Shown here piece after piece: positions 1-10,101 of a stretch of DNA of 64,000 bases. The stretch is from Poindextera sp036272595 (GTDB lineage Bacteria > Pseudomonadota > Alphaproteobacteria > Caulobacterales > Caulobacteraceae). Below the pieces are notes generated by a model. It had not been told where the DNA came from and did no database searches. It saw nothing but the letters and a program-made list of their open reading frames with translations. The DNA lies in NCBI GenBank assembly GCA_036272595.1, contig DATAYM010000048.1:1-64000 (forward strand). Reading direction: 5' to 3'. Made by a program: the position numbers and the translations under genes. Each line of letters opens with the position of its first letter. The first letter of the stretch is position 1.

Positions 1-1111
1 CCAGTGGGCGAATGTGGTTCGCTGGGAGATGCGCCCGCGCATGTTCCTGCGCACCACCGAATTCCTCTGGCAGGAGGGCCATACCGCCCATGCCAGCGAA
101 GCCGACGCCATCGAAGAGACCCGCAAGATGCTGGAAGTCTATCGCAGCTTTGCCGAGGACGTGCTGGCCATGCCGGTGATCGCGGGAGAGAAGCCGGAGA
201 ATGAACGCTTCCCGGGCGCGGTGAACACCTATTCCATCGAAGCCATGATGCAGGACGGCAAGGCGCTGCAGGCCGGCACCTCGCACTATCTCGGCCAGAA
301 CTTCGCGCACGCCCAGAACATCCGCTTCCAGAGCGCCGCGGGCGAGCTGGAGTACTGCCACACCACCAGCTGGGGCGCCTCGACGCGGCTGATGGGCGGC
401 GTGGTGATGACCCACGGCGACGATGATGGCTTGCGCCTGCCGCCCGCCATCGCGCCGCGCCAGGTGGTGATCGTGCCGATCCTGCGCGACAAGCCGGAGG
501 ACGAGGCGGTGCTGGCCTATGCCGACGCCCTGGCGATGGAGCTTGGCGAACTGACCGCCTTCCGCGCCCCGGTGCGGGTGCTGGTGGACCGCAAGCCTGG
601 ACGGTCGGGCGAGAAGCGCTGGGACTGGGTGCGCCGCGGCGCCCCGCTGATCGTCGAGATCGGCCCGCGCGACGCCGCCGGGGCCCAGGTCACCTTCATG
701 CGCCGCGACCGGCTGTGGGCCGGCGAGAAGGTCGCTTCGATCGGCGAGCCGCGGGCGGACTTCATCGCCGCCGTCTCCGAGCGGCTGGCGGAGATCCAGC
801 AGGGCATGTTCGATGAGGCCAAGGCGCGGCTGGACGCCAATATCCGTACCGACATCGCCAGCTTCGAACAGCTGGCCGCCTGGTTCGGGCCGGGGGCCGA
901 GGACGAGGACGCCAATGTGGCCTTCAAGGGCTGGGCGCGTTGCGCCTGGTCGCGGCCGACCGGCGAGGCGCTGGAGGAGGCGACCCAGCGGCTGAAGTCG
1001 CTGCGCCTGACCATCCGCAACGCGCCGATGGTCCAGCCGCGGACCTTCGGGCTTTGCGTCTTCACCGGCGAGCCGGGGGTCGAGGAGGTCCTGATCGGCC
1101 GCGCCTACTGA
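1..1111 (+). CDS. proS: Prolyl-tRNA synthetase, C-terminal part (5' end outside window)
   Basis: Charges tRNA-Pro with proline in the cytoplasm. The frame is open from base 2, so the N-terminal part lies upstream of the window. The visible 370 residues begin in class II catalytic core motif 2 (RWEMRPRMFLRTTEFLWQEG) and run through motif 3 (ASTRLMGGVVMTHGDDDGLRLPP), the anticodon-binding domain and a C-terminal zinc-binding-like domain. The protein ends exactly in Tyr, as in the archaeal/eukaryotic-type ProRS, where the terminal Tyr carboxylate reaches the active site. There is no INS editing domain. Alphaproteobacteria more often carry the bacterial-type enzyme, so the type is noteworthy. The gene converges on and overlaps the next one by 7 bases. 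Confidence 0.95.
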   Translation, partial: QWANVVRWEMRPRMFLRTTEFLWQEGHTAHASEADAIEETRKMLEVYRSFAEDVLAMPVIAGEKPENERFPGAVNTYSIEAMMQDGKALQAGTSHYLGQNFAHAQNIRFQSAAGELEYCHTTSWGASTRLMGGVVMTHGDDDGLRLPPAIAPRQVVIVPILRDKPEDEAVLAYADALAMELGELTAFRAPVRVLVDRKPGRSGEKRWDWVRRGAPLIVEIGPRDAAGAQVTFMRRDRLWAGEKVASIGEPRADFIAAVSERLAEIQQGMFDEAKARLDANIRTDIASFEQLAAWFGPGAEDEDANVAFKGWARCAWSRPTGEALEEATQRLKSLRLTIRNAPMVQPRTFGLCVFTGEPGVEEVLIGRAY

Positions 1112-1785
1112 GCCTTCAGCGCGGCGGCGAACACCACGCCGGCGCAGATGGCGGCATAGTGCGCGCCGGCGGCGGTGACCACGAAGCCGTGCCAGATGGC
1201 GCGGCGATAGGGCAGGCGGCTGTGGAAGATCAGCGCCCCGGTGGTGTAGATCAGCCCGCCGATGATCAGCAGCGCCAGCGCCACGACCGGCACCCCCTGG
1301 ATCAATGGCCTGAGCGCGATCAGCGCGACCCAGCCGAACGCGACATAGCCGACGGTCCAGATCCAGTCGGGCAGGCGCGCGGCCAGGAGCTTGCCGGCGA
1401 CCCCGGCCAGCGCCAGGCCCCAGACCAGCGCGGTCATGCTGATCGCCCAGGCCCCATCCATCCGCTGGGTGGTGAAAGGGGTGTAGGAGCCGGCGATCAT
1501 CAGGAAGATCGCCGCCTCGTCCAACCGGCGCAGGAACGGCCGCGCCCGGGTCGGCTTGGTCAGGTTATAGGCCGTCGAACAGGCCAGCATGGTGATCAGG
1601 CAGAGGGCATAGAGGCCGGTGGCGGCCGCCAGACCAGCGCCGCCGCCGGTCAGGATCGAAAGCACGATCAGCACGACGCCGCCGGCCGCGGCCGCCGCCA
1701 GGCCGATCCCATGAACCACGCCGTCGGCGAGCTTCTCGCGGCGGTTGGGATAATGGTCGGCGAACACATCGTGGCTGGACGGCAT
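1105..1785 (-). CDS. PAQR/hemolysin III (TrhA) family membrane protein
   Basis: A 226-residue protein with seven predicted membrane segments, matching the hemolysin III branch of PAQR proteins (putative membrane metal hydrolases; some regulate membrane lipid energetics). Family marks seen are LDEAAIFLMIAGSYTPF in the middle and a C-terminal H-x10-H pair (IWHGF...GAHYAA). Two usual metal-site positions differ: the SxxYH motif reads STAYN, and the Asp-His pair reads Asp-Glu. I chose ATG at 1785 (MPSSHDVFADHYP) because the 28 residues upstream look non-coding and homologues start here. Molecular function is uncertain. Confidence 0.85.
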   Translation of the reverse strand: MPSSHDVFADHYPNRREKLADGVVHGIGLAAAAAGGVVLIVLSILTGGGAGLAAATGLYALCLITMLACSTAYNLTKPTRARPFLRRLDEAAIFLMIAGSYTPFTTQRMDGAWAISMTALVWGLALAGVAGKLLAARLPDWIWTVGYVAFGWVALIALRPLIQGVPVVALALLIIGGLIYTTGALIFHSRLPYRRAIWHGFVVTAAGAHYAAICAGVVFAAALKAQ

Positions 1786-1933
1786 GGAAATCCCTGGCTG
1801 CGAGGCGGCTGGCCGTTTTACGGGGCGGCTGGCATAACGGAAAATCGAATAGCACCCATTGGTTGCCAATATTGTGGCCGGACGAAAAGCGCCGATCGCA
1901 AGTCTTACGTCGAATTAAGGGAAGGGACGCGAA

Positions 1934-2425
1934 TTGACCGGCTTCGAAACACTGTCGCCGCTCGCCGAACGCCTGGCGGAACGGCTGAAAGCCTCTGAGC
2001 AATCGGTCGCCGTCGCCGAGTCTTCGGCGGGTGGGCTGATCTCGGCGGCGCTGCTGGCGGTTCCCGGCGCCTCGGCCTATTTCCTGGGCGGGGCGGTGGT
2101 CTATACCGGCCGGGCGCGGATGCGGCTCTTGGACATTCCGCGTGAGGCGGTCGCCGGCATGCGCTCGGCGAGCGAGCCCTATGCCCTCTTGCTGGCGCGG
2201 ACCGTGCGCGAGCAGTTCGCCGCCACCTGGGGCCTTTCCGAGACCGGCGCGGCCGGCCCAACCGGCAACGGCTATGGCGATGCCGCCGGTCACAGCTGCA
2301 TCGCGGTTTCGGGACCGTTCGAGCACGCCATGACCCTGGAGACCGGCGAGGCCGACCGGGTGGTCAACATGCACGCCTTCGCCGGGGCGGCCCTCGAGTT
2401 GCTGCTGAAGGCGACCGAGGGCTGA
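1934..2425 (+). CDS. pncC: CinA C-terminal domain protein, nicotinamide-nucleotide amidase
   Basis: A 163-residue stand-alone CinA-C domain. This family deamidates nicotinamide mononucleotide to nicotinate mononucleotide in pyridine nucleotide salvage. Seen: the VAVAESSAGGLISAALLAVPGAS segment near residues 25-48 (usually ESCTGG; here Cys is Ser), a GGAVVYT strand and the ETGAAGP loop near residue 105. The TTG start at 1934 follows a strong purine-rich site AAGGGAAGGGA at 1917-1926. It is divergent from the PAQR gene, with about 148 bases between them. Confidence 0.88.
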   Translation: MTGFETLSPLAERLAERLKASEQSVAVAESSAGGLISAALLAVPGASAYFLGGAVVYTGRARMRLLDIPREAVAGMRSASEPYALLLARTVREQFAATWGLSETGAAGPTGNGYGDAAGHSCIAVSGPFEHAMTLETGEADRVVNMHAFAGAALELLLKATEG

Positions 2426-2522
2426 ACCCGGCGGTTGCAGATACGGTGAAGCTACGCACGGAAATTTAATCCGCGGTCCCTAAGCCTTGGCTCAAAGCGT
2501 CGAGTTTCGCGAGCCTATCGCC

Positions 2523-5027
<2,505 letters not shown>

Positions 5028-5134
5028 CCGCGGCGGCGCCGATCGTCACGCGACGGAAACGCGCGGAAATGCTCGTGAAATAGCGGGGCAACACCCGCGC
5101 GCCATCCTCAGCGCCATCCTTTCGGAGCACCTGA

Positions 5135-5407
5135 ATGAAACGCCTTACCATCCTTGGCCTCGCCGTCGTCATCGCCGGCTCGGCCGCCGGCGCCAGTCTC
5201 GCCCAGGACGCCCCGGCCGGCGGCGGCATGCGCCAGGCCTGCGGAGCCGACGTGGCCAAGCTGTGCCCCGACGCCCAGCCGGGGCCTGGCCGGCGCCAGT
5301 GCGTGATGGCGCACAAGGACCAGCTTTCCGACGCCTGTAAAACCGCCATCGCCGCCATGATGGCGCGTCACCAGGCCGGGCAGACCCCGGCCGGGCCAGC
5401 CAACTAA
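5135..5407 (+). CDS. Small secreted four-cysteine protein (GLG1-type Cys-rich repeat)
   Basis: A 90-residue protein with a signal peptide (MKRLTILGLAVVIAGSAAG... cleaved near ASLAQ). The mature part holds Cys36, Cys44, Cys56 and Cys68 in a pattern C-x7-C-x11-C-x11-C with PGPGRRQC and HxxxLSxxC. That matches one unit of the cysteine-rich repeat known from Golgi GLG1 and from many small proteobacterial periplasmic proteins. Function is unknown; two disulfides in the periplasm are likely. The ATG follows a weak GGAG at 5124. Confidence 0.75.
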   Translation: MKRLTILGLAVVIAGSAAGASLAQDAPAGGGMRQACGADVAKLCPDAQPGPGRRQCVMAHKDQLSDACKTAIAAMMARHQAGQTPAGPAN

Positions 5408-5429
5408 AGGCGTCTTCGCCGACAGTCAC

Positions 5430-5573
5430 ATGGGATCAGCCGCCATGGCCAAGGACAGCGAGACGCACGGCCACGACCGACGGCGGGAGATTCTCTTCGT
5501 CGGAACCTGCGCGGCCGTCTTCCTGATCCTGGCCGCCTGTGCGGTCTATGCGGTGGTCACCTTCGTCATCTGA
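5430..5573 (+). CDS. Small single-pass membrane protein
   Basis: An open frame of 47 codons, or 42 if ATG 5445 is the start. It encodes a charged N-terminus (MAKDSETHGHDRRRE) followed by one hydrophobic helix of about 22 residues (VGTCAAVFLILAACAVYAVV) and a stop. The layout, codon use and position 22 bases after the preceding secreted protein, just before a strong hairpin, support a real gene. It may share a transcript with the upstream gene. Function cannot be inferred. Confidence 0.5.
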   Translation: MGSAAMAKDSETHGHDRRREILFVGTCAAVFLILAACAVYAVVTFVI

Positions 5574-5597
5574 CGGATAATCCGCGGCTGAATACAG

Positions 5598-5633
5598 AAG
5601 GGCGCCTCGGGGTCGGAAACCCCGGGCGCCCTT
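5598..5633 (+). terminator. Strong GC hairpin, likely terminator
   Basis: AAGGGCGCC-t-CGGGGT, loop CGGAA, then ACCCCGGGCGCCCTT form a near-perfect stem of about 15 pairs with one bulge. It lies 25 bases after the small membrane protein gene. No long T tract follows, so it may need Rho or act mainly as an RNA 3' end stabiliser. Confidence 0.6.
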
Positions 5634-5771
5634 GGTCCTGTTCCCCAACAGGAAGGTCTGTCGCGTCTGTAATCTCGCGTCCGGACCTTGAAATAGCAGG
5701 CTGCTTTTCCAGCGATTTTGTCCGTCGCTCAAGGCGGCGCACTGTCGCACCAGCGCGCACCGCCTTAAGCT

Positions 5772-6533
5772 TCAGCGACTGAGCGGGGCGGGAGGGGCTT
5801 CGGCGTCCGGCGGCGGGAGGCCGGCGGAGGAGAGGATGATCCGCGCCACCGCCCGGTACTGGCCATGGTAGCGATGCCATCCGGGCAGGTGGAAGCGGGC
5901 GACCCCTTGCGGGAAGCGGTCGCAGGCCGCGCGCGGATCGTGCTCAGCGCGGATGCAGATGGCGGGGATCGAAGCGAGGGTCAAAAGCGCCGGCGCCAGC
6001 GGCTGCGCGCCCGGCAAGGTCAGGTCGATCCAGGAAAGCCCGGTGAACAGCATGTCGGCGCGGTCGGCCGGCGAGATCAGCGCCATCAGCCGCACCCGCG
6101 CGCGCGCTTCGGCCGGGAGCCGCTCGACGATCAGCGGCAGCGAATCGGCGCCGAAGGAATAACCCACCAGGATCACCCTCGGCCGGTCCCACGCGGCGGC
6201 GTAATGTTCGATGACCGCCGCCAGATCGGCCGCCCCGTCCGGCGGCGAGCGGTGGCTCAGAAAGAAATATCCCAGGCTGTCGACGCCGACCACCGGCTCG
6301 CCCGCATCCACAAGGGCGGCGGAAAAGCCGCGGGCGGCCCCCGCCCAGCCGCTGTCGCCGGAATAGAGCACCACGAAGGTGTCGCCGGCGGCTGCGGTTG
6401 GAGCCACGATCGGCGGAAAGCGCGCGAGGCGGCCGTCGTCCGGCGCGCTTTGCGCCCGCGCCGCCGCGCCGCCCAGGGCGGCCAGCGCGAATGCCGCGGC
6501 CAACAGCGCCACGTGCAGGCGACGGGCGGTCAT
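5772..6533 (-). CDS. VirJ/AcvB-type periplasmic alpha/beta hydrolase
   Basis: A 253-residue secreted protein with a signal peptide ending near AARAQS (residue 29). It matches the VirJ domain: VVLYSGDSGWAGAARGF at 54-70, VDSLGYFFLSH, and the nucleophile elbow GYSFGAD with Ser126. The likely acid is in AEHDPR and the likely catalytic His in the PGWHRYHGQYR segment near the end. AcvB/VirJ proteins of rhizobia are linked to hydrolysis of lysyl-phosphatidylglycerol in the periplasm, so a role in membrane lipid charge is plausible. The start overlaps the upstream gene's stop (ATGA), so the two are translated together. Confidence 0.8.
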   Translation of the reverse strand: MTARRLHVALLAAAFALAALGGAAARAQSAPDDGRLARFPPIVAPTAAAGDTFVVLYSGDSGWAGAARGFSAALVDAGEPVVGVDSLGYFFLSHRSPPDGAADLAAVIEHYAAAWDRPRVILVGYSFGADSLPLIVERLPAEARARVRLMALISPADRADMLFTGLSWIDLTLPGAQPLAPALLTLASIPAICIRAEHDPRAACDRFPQGVARFHLPGWHRYHGQYRAVARIILSSAGLPPPDAEAPPAPLSR

Positions 6534-6865
6534 TGAGCTTCGGAAAGCGCGACCGGCTCGAAATGGGTGAAGGGGCGCTGGGCCTCGGCAAGGCTGGCCA
6601 GGGCGGCGAAGTCGGCGATCTGCTCCATCGCGTCCCAGATCTCGGCGATCTCCGCATGGTCGTGGGCGGCGCGGGCCGCCGTCTCCGAGACCCACTCGAA
6701 GATCTCCACATAGGTCCCGTCGCCGGCGCGGGCCAGCACCGGTGGCCGGGCGGTGACCAGGCCGAGCCGCCGGAGGGCCGGGACGTGCCGCGCGATCAGC
6801 CGCCGCAGCGCCGCGTCCTGACCGGCGTGGGGACGGTAGAGGGCGAAAACGATCTGAGCGGTCAT
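6530..6865 (-). CDS. Antibiotic-biosynthesis-monooxygenase-like (ABM fold) small protein
   Basis: A 111-residue cytoplasmic protein of the dimeric ferredoxin-like ABM/Dabb type: a first strand MTAQIVFALYRP, helix AALRRLIARHVPALRRLG, then TARPPVLARAGDGTYVEIFEWVS and a helix-rich tail. Such proteins include small monooxygenases, heme-degrading enzymes and many members of unknown role. No heme or metal ligand pattern is evident. Its TGA overlaps the ATG of the VirJ-like gene, making a two-gene operon. Confidence 0.65.
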   Translation of the reverse strand: MTAQIVFALYRPHAGQDAALRRLIARHVPALRRLGLVTARPPVLARAGDGTYVEIFEWVSETAARAAHDHAEIAEIWDAMEQIADFAALASLAEAQRPFTHFEPVALSEAQ

Positions 6866-6930
6866 GGCCTGCCTCCGACGGGCCGCGCATCGCCGGACCC
6901 TGTCAGCGCCGGAGCCTATCAGCGCCCGAC

Positions 6931-7416
6931 CTACCAGTGAATGGCGCGAACCTCGACGTCGCGGCCGGCCAGCCGGGTCGGTCCGGCCTCGGTCCAGATC
7001 TCCAACCTGATCCTGGCGGCGCCCGGCTGGGCGCCCTGATCGGCGCTGACATAGACCACCCCGGCGAAGACGCCGAGCGGATCGGGCCGCAGATGCTTCA
7101 GCGGCGTCTCGATCGACTGCCCCTTGACCGCGGCGTCCGGCTCATCGACCGCATAGGCGCCGTAGCGGTCGCCGCGCTCCTGGCGGACGCCTCCCACCAG
7201 ATGCGCGCCAGCCGGCTCGAGCAGCGTCACCCTGGCGCTCAGTCCGACCCGGGTGCGCGGCGGACGGTACTGGATAAGCACGTCGATCCCGCCGGTCAGC
7301 GACCGCGTCGAGGTGACCGCCAAACGATTGCGGTCCTGAGCCCTGTACTGCAGGACCAGCCAGGTCAGGGATGCAAAACCGCAAAGGGAACCCAATAGAA
7401 AGACAACCGAGAACAT
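6931..7416 (-). CDS. Single-pass membrane-anchored protein of unknown function
   Basis: A 161-residue protein from ATG 7416 (MFSVVFLLGSLCG). One N-terminal hydrophobic helix is followed by an extracytoplasmic-looking beta-rich domain that includes GIDVLIQYRPPRTRVGLSARVTLLEP and ends in VEVRAIHW. The longer frame up to 7515 adds a non-homologous-looking extension. I do not recognise the family. It stands alone, with its own promoter region upstream. Confidence 0.65.
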   Translation of the reverse strand: MFSVVFLLGSLCGFASLTWLVLQYRAQDRNRLAVTSTRSLTGGIDVLIQYRPPRTRVGLSARVTLLEPAGAHLVGGVRQERGDRYGAYAVDEPDAAVKGQSIETPLKHLRPDPLGVFAGVVYVSADQGAQPGAARIRLEIWTEAGPTRLAGRDVEVRAIHW

Positions 7417-7617
7417 CCGTTGGTCCTTGATGGGCTCGCCAATACCTGGAATGACTGAACTGCCTTGTGGATTCTGTCTCGTGAACAATCGGTTATGTTT
7501 TGCTGAACTCTGCATGCGAGCGCGCTCGCGGCCGACATAAGCGAAGGCCGCCGCTCCATGGAGCGGCGGCCTGGCTTCATCGCCGAACGGGCTGAGTTCG
7601 ACCGCGCGGCGGCGGGT

Positions 7618-8280
7618 CTATTGCGGCGCGGCGGACGCCGGCGCCGACGACTGGGCCGGCGGATTGACCGGCGTGGCGCTCGACGCGGGCGGCGGCGGCG
7701 AAACCGTCACGGGCGCCGCTGGAGCCGGAGCCGCCGCGGCGGGCGCGGGCGCGCTCGGTTGAACCGGCGCCGGCGCGGTAGCCGCGGGCGGCGGCGCCGC
7801 GGTGGGCTGCGGCGGGCTGTAGGCGCTGGTGTCCTGGCCGGCGGCCGCGGCGGCGTTGGCGTCGCGGGCCGCCCTTCTGTGGGCCACGGGGGTGAGGGCG
7901 GGGCGGCCATGCTCCTGCCTGACGATCCGGTGCACCGGCACGGCCCGATGCGTCGGCGCGGCGGTCACGGGCGACGGCGTCGCGGCGGCGACCTGGGCCG
8001 GCTTCGAGGCGACCGGCGCGATCGGAGCCAGGGCCACCGGCGGCAGGGCGCTCTGGGCGGGGGCCGGCCTCGGCGCGGAACCGCTCTTCATGGCCTCATA
8101 GGCGACGACGCCGCCGATGGCGACCACAGCCACCGCGACGACGGGCACGGCGATCGTCCACGCCGGACGGCGCCCGCGTCCGGTGCGCTGCATCCGTCGA
8201 TAGATATCGGCGCCGGCGCCGATCGAACCCGGCTCGGGCGGGGTCTCGTCGGCCGGTCTGTTAAGGTCGCTCGTAGTCAT
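7618..8280 (-). CDS. Membrane-anchored Ala/Pro-rich protein
   Basis: A 220-residue protein. A short cytoplasmic part contains a basic stretch (RRMQRTGRGRRP) and is followed by one membrane helix (AWTIAVPVVAVAVVAIGGVVAYEA). The rest is a long Ala/Pro/Val-rich, periplasm-facing low-complexity tail. ATG 8280 is fixed by a perfect GGAGG at 8285-8289. The plan (basic N-terminus, one helix, Pro-rich spacer) resembles envelope-spanning linkers such as TonB or SPOR proteins, but no C-terminal domain of those families is present. Function unknown. Confidence 0.65.
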   Translation of the reverse strand: MTTSDLNRPADETPPEPGSIGAGADIYRRMQRTGRGRRPAWTIAVPVVAVAVVAIGGVVAYEAMKSGSAPRPAPAQSALPPVALAPIAPVASKPAQVAAATPSPVTAAPTHRAVPVHRIVRQEHGRPALTPVAHRRAARDANAAAAAGQDTSAYSPPQPTAAPPPAATAPAPVQPSAPAPAAAAPAPAAPVTVSPPPPASSATPVNPPAQSSAPASAAPQ

Positions 8281-8497
8281 CGATTCCTCCAACGATTGTT
8301 ATCGGTGTTGGGGAAGGAAACGGTCAGCCATCAGCGATGTTCCGGTTAGCTCCGGCGACTGGGTTGCGGCGCCCCGCCCAGAAACGCGGTAACCTGTTGA
8401 TTAGGCGCATCTCCCAGCGCGGTCCACCGGCCGACGGCGGCCTCTGACATTGTCGCGAGCCGCCTGGTCCCCCGCGCCCTAGGCCCCTATCGAAGGC

Positions 8498-9169
8498 TTA
8501 CGACTCAAGAACCGGTGAGGGCTTCGGCCGCCGAGCCCATGGCAGGCGCCCGGACACATGCGCCCAGAGCGCCTGAAGCTCCCGGGCGGCCAGGCCTTCG
8601 GGCTCGGTCTCCAGCGGCGAGAGCCCTTCGGCGAAGGCGGTCTGGTAGACGCCGCGGCTGCGCAGCGCCACCGGCGTCAGCGGCAAGCCATAGCCCAGCA
8701 GGAGATCCACCGCCGCACCGACGATGGCCGGCTCGCGCTCGACGCGGCGGCTGGGCGCCTGGTTGAGCACGAAGGTCGCCGGCCGGCCCAGCGGCTTCAG
8801 CGCCTCGACGGTCTTGCGGATCGCGTTCAGGTCGATCGCCGTGGGGCGCACCACCACCAGGGTGAGTTGGGCGGCTTTGGCGGCGTCGAGCGAATCCGCG
8901 ATCGAGGAGGCGCGGGTGTCGATCAGCATCAGGTCAAGGCCGGCCCGTTCAGCGGCGAAGCGCATGGGGTGGATGGCGGCCGCCTTGCCGTAGATCACCG
9001 TCGGCTCAGCGGCGCCGCGCGCCCGCGACCAGTTGACGATGCAGCCTTGAGGGTCGGTGTCGACGACGATCGTACGCCGGCCGGCAAGATGCGCCGCCAC
9101 CGCCAGGTTGGCGACGACGGTCGATTTTCCGGTCCCGCCCTTTTGGGCGACAACCGCGATGATGTTCAT
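8498..9169 (-). CDS. ParA-family P-loop ATPase (orphan)
   Basis: A 223-residue ParA/MinD-type ATPase. Seen: deviant Walker A KGGTGKST at residues 10-17, switch region VVDTDPQG and LMLIDTRAS. No ParB-like gene is adjacent, so this is an orphan member, as is common in Caulobacterales, where such proteins position protein clusters or plasmids. The ATG at 9169 begins directly with the Walker A strand (MNIIAVVAQKGG), typical for ParA without an N-terminal HTH. The C-terminus is Pro/Arg rich. Confidence 0.88.
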   Translation of the reverse strand: MNIIAVVAQKGGTGKSTVVANLAVAAHLAGRRTIVVDTDPQGCIVNWSRARGAAEPTVIYGKAAAIHPMRFAAERAGLDLMLIDTRASSIADSLDAAKAAQLTLVVVRPTAIDLNAIRKTVEALKPLGRPATFVLNQAPSRRVEREPAIVGAAVDLLLGYGLPLTPVALRSRGVYQTAFAEGLSPLETEPEGLAARELQALWAHVSGRLPWARRPKPSPVLES

Positions 9170-9356
9170 CGCACACTGATCCCGACCCCGCCCCCCAGCG
9201 CAGACGGCCAAAAGCAAGCCCATAGCCCAGCTTGGTGTCGTGGCTGTGACGACGCGAAACTGAACGGCGGCTAAACGTCGCCGTCCGACTTTTTTCAGCC
9301 GGCGTCGTCCAATCTCCGCGACGTGGGATGGGCCAAGACGAGAGGCTTCGAGACCG

Positions 9357-9686
9357 ATGAGCATGCAACGACCGGCCCTGGCTCCGGCGGCGGCGGTGTT
9401 CGCCGAGCCGGACTGGCGTGGCGAGCCGGCGGGGCCGGACCTGAACCTCCGGCCGTTGACCAGCCTGGCGGAACAGGAGCGCCGGCTCGGCGACTGGATC
9501 CGCGGCGGGGCCTGCTATGGCTGGCTCAACGCCTATCAGGCGCGCCGCGCCGCCTTCGAACTGCAGTCGATCCGCGCCCAGCGCGCCCGCGACCCGCTGG
9601 GCGCCGGCTGCCGCCGCGCCATCCAATCCAGGCTGGATCGGCTGGATGGAGTGCTCGAGCAGGCGCGCGCCACGGGCCGGCGCTAG
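9357..9686 (+). CDS. Conserved hypothetical protein, Arg/Ala rich
   Basis: A 109-residue soluble protein. The segment TSLAEQERRLGDWIRGGACYGWLNAYQARRAAFELQSI is predicted to form helices with a regular Arg/Ala pattern. No known domain is recognised. It diverges from the ParA gene and probably has its own promoter in the 187-base gap. ATG 9357 and ATG 9363 are both possible starts. Confidence 0.55.
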   Translation: MSMQRPALAPAAAVFAEPDWRGEPAGPDLNLRPLTSLAEQERRLGDWIRGGACYGWLNAYQARRAAFELQSIRAQRARDPLGAGCRRAIQSRLDRLDGVLEQARATGRR

Positions 9687-9752
9687 CCGACAGGGCTTGG
9701 CAAGACGCGGGACATGGGCTCAGTCTGATCTCCTCGGCGTGTCGGGAGGGGA

Positions 9753-10058
9753 GTGAGGCTTTTGCGGACTTTTGTGCTCGTGGCCGCGGCCATCGCCACC
9801 CTGACCTGCGCGGCCTGCGCCGACGGCGACGGGGCGCTGGTTGCGTCCGCCTCCTCGCATTTCACCCCCGGGGAAACGACCCGCACCGACGCGATCAAGG
9901 CCCTGGGGCCGCCCAGCTCGGTCTACGAGGCGGCCAACGGCGAAAAGACCCTGTCCTGGGCGCGCGATGGCGGCCTCTTCAACGCGGGAGAGACGCGGCA
10001 GTACGCGATCGTGTTCGGGCCGGACGACAAGATGCTCCGGGTGGCGGCGACGCCCTGA
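9753..10058 (+). CDS. SmpA/BamE-like small exported protein
   Basis: A 101-residue protein with a hydrophobic signal and Cys residues near its end (LTCAACADG), possibly a lipoprotein although the lipobox is imperfect. The mature part, FTPGETTRTDAIKALGPPSSVYEAANGEKTLSW, has the pattern of the SmpA/OmlA (BamE) fold: a helix dipping into G-P-P followed by beta strands. Members act at the outer membrane or as inhibitors of beta-lactam-type enzymes; the role here is unknown. The GTG start follows GGGAGGGGA closely. Confidence 0.65.
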   Translation: MRLLRTFVLVAAAIATLTCAACADGDGALVASASSHFTPGETTRTDAIKALGPPSSVYEAANGEKTLSWARDGGLFNAGETRQYAIVFGPDDKMLRVAATP

Positions 10059-10101
10059 GACGCGGCGAAGCGCGGAGATCCGCCGAGCTGGCTTAGGGCA
10101 G

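Noticed and set aside
1858..1870. ATTGG-TTG-CCAAT palindrome upstream of pncC
   Set aside because: Short arms and no second copy; could arise by chance, so not listed as an operator.
940..1998. Long open frame in an alternative frame over proS and the PAQR gene
   Set aside because: Highly Arg/Gly/Asp-rich product caused by GC-rich codon shadowing; the proS and PAQR frames have clear family motifs.
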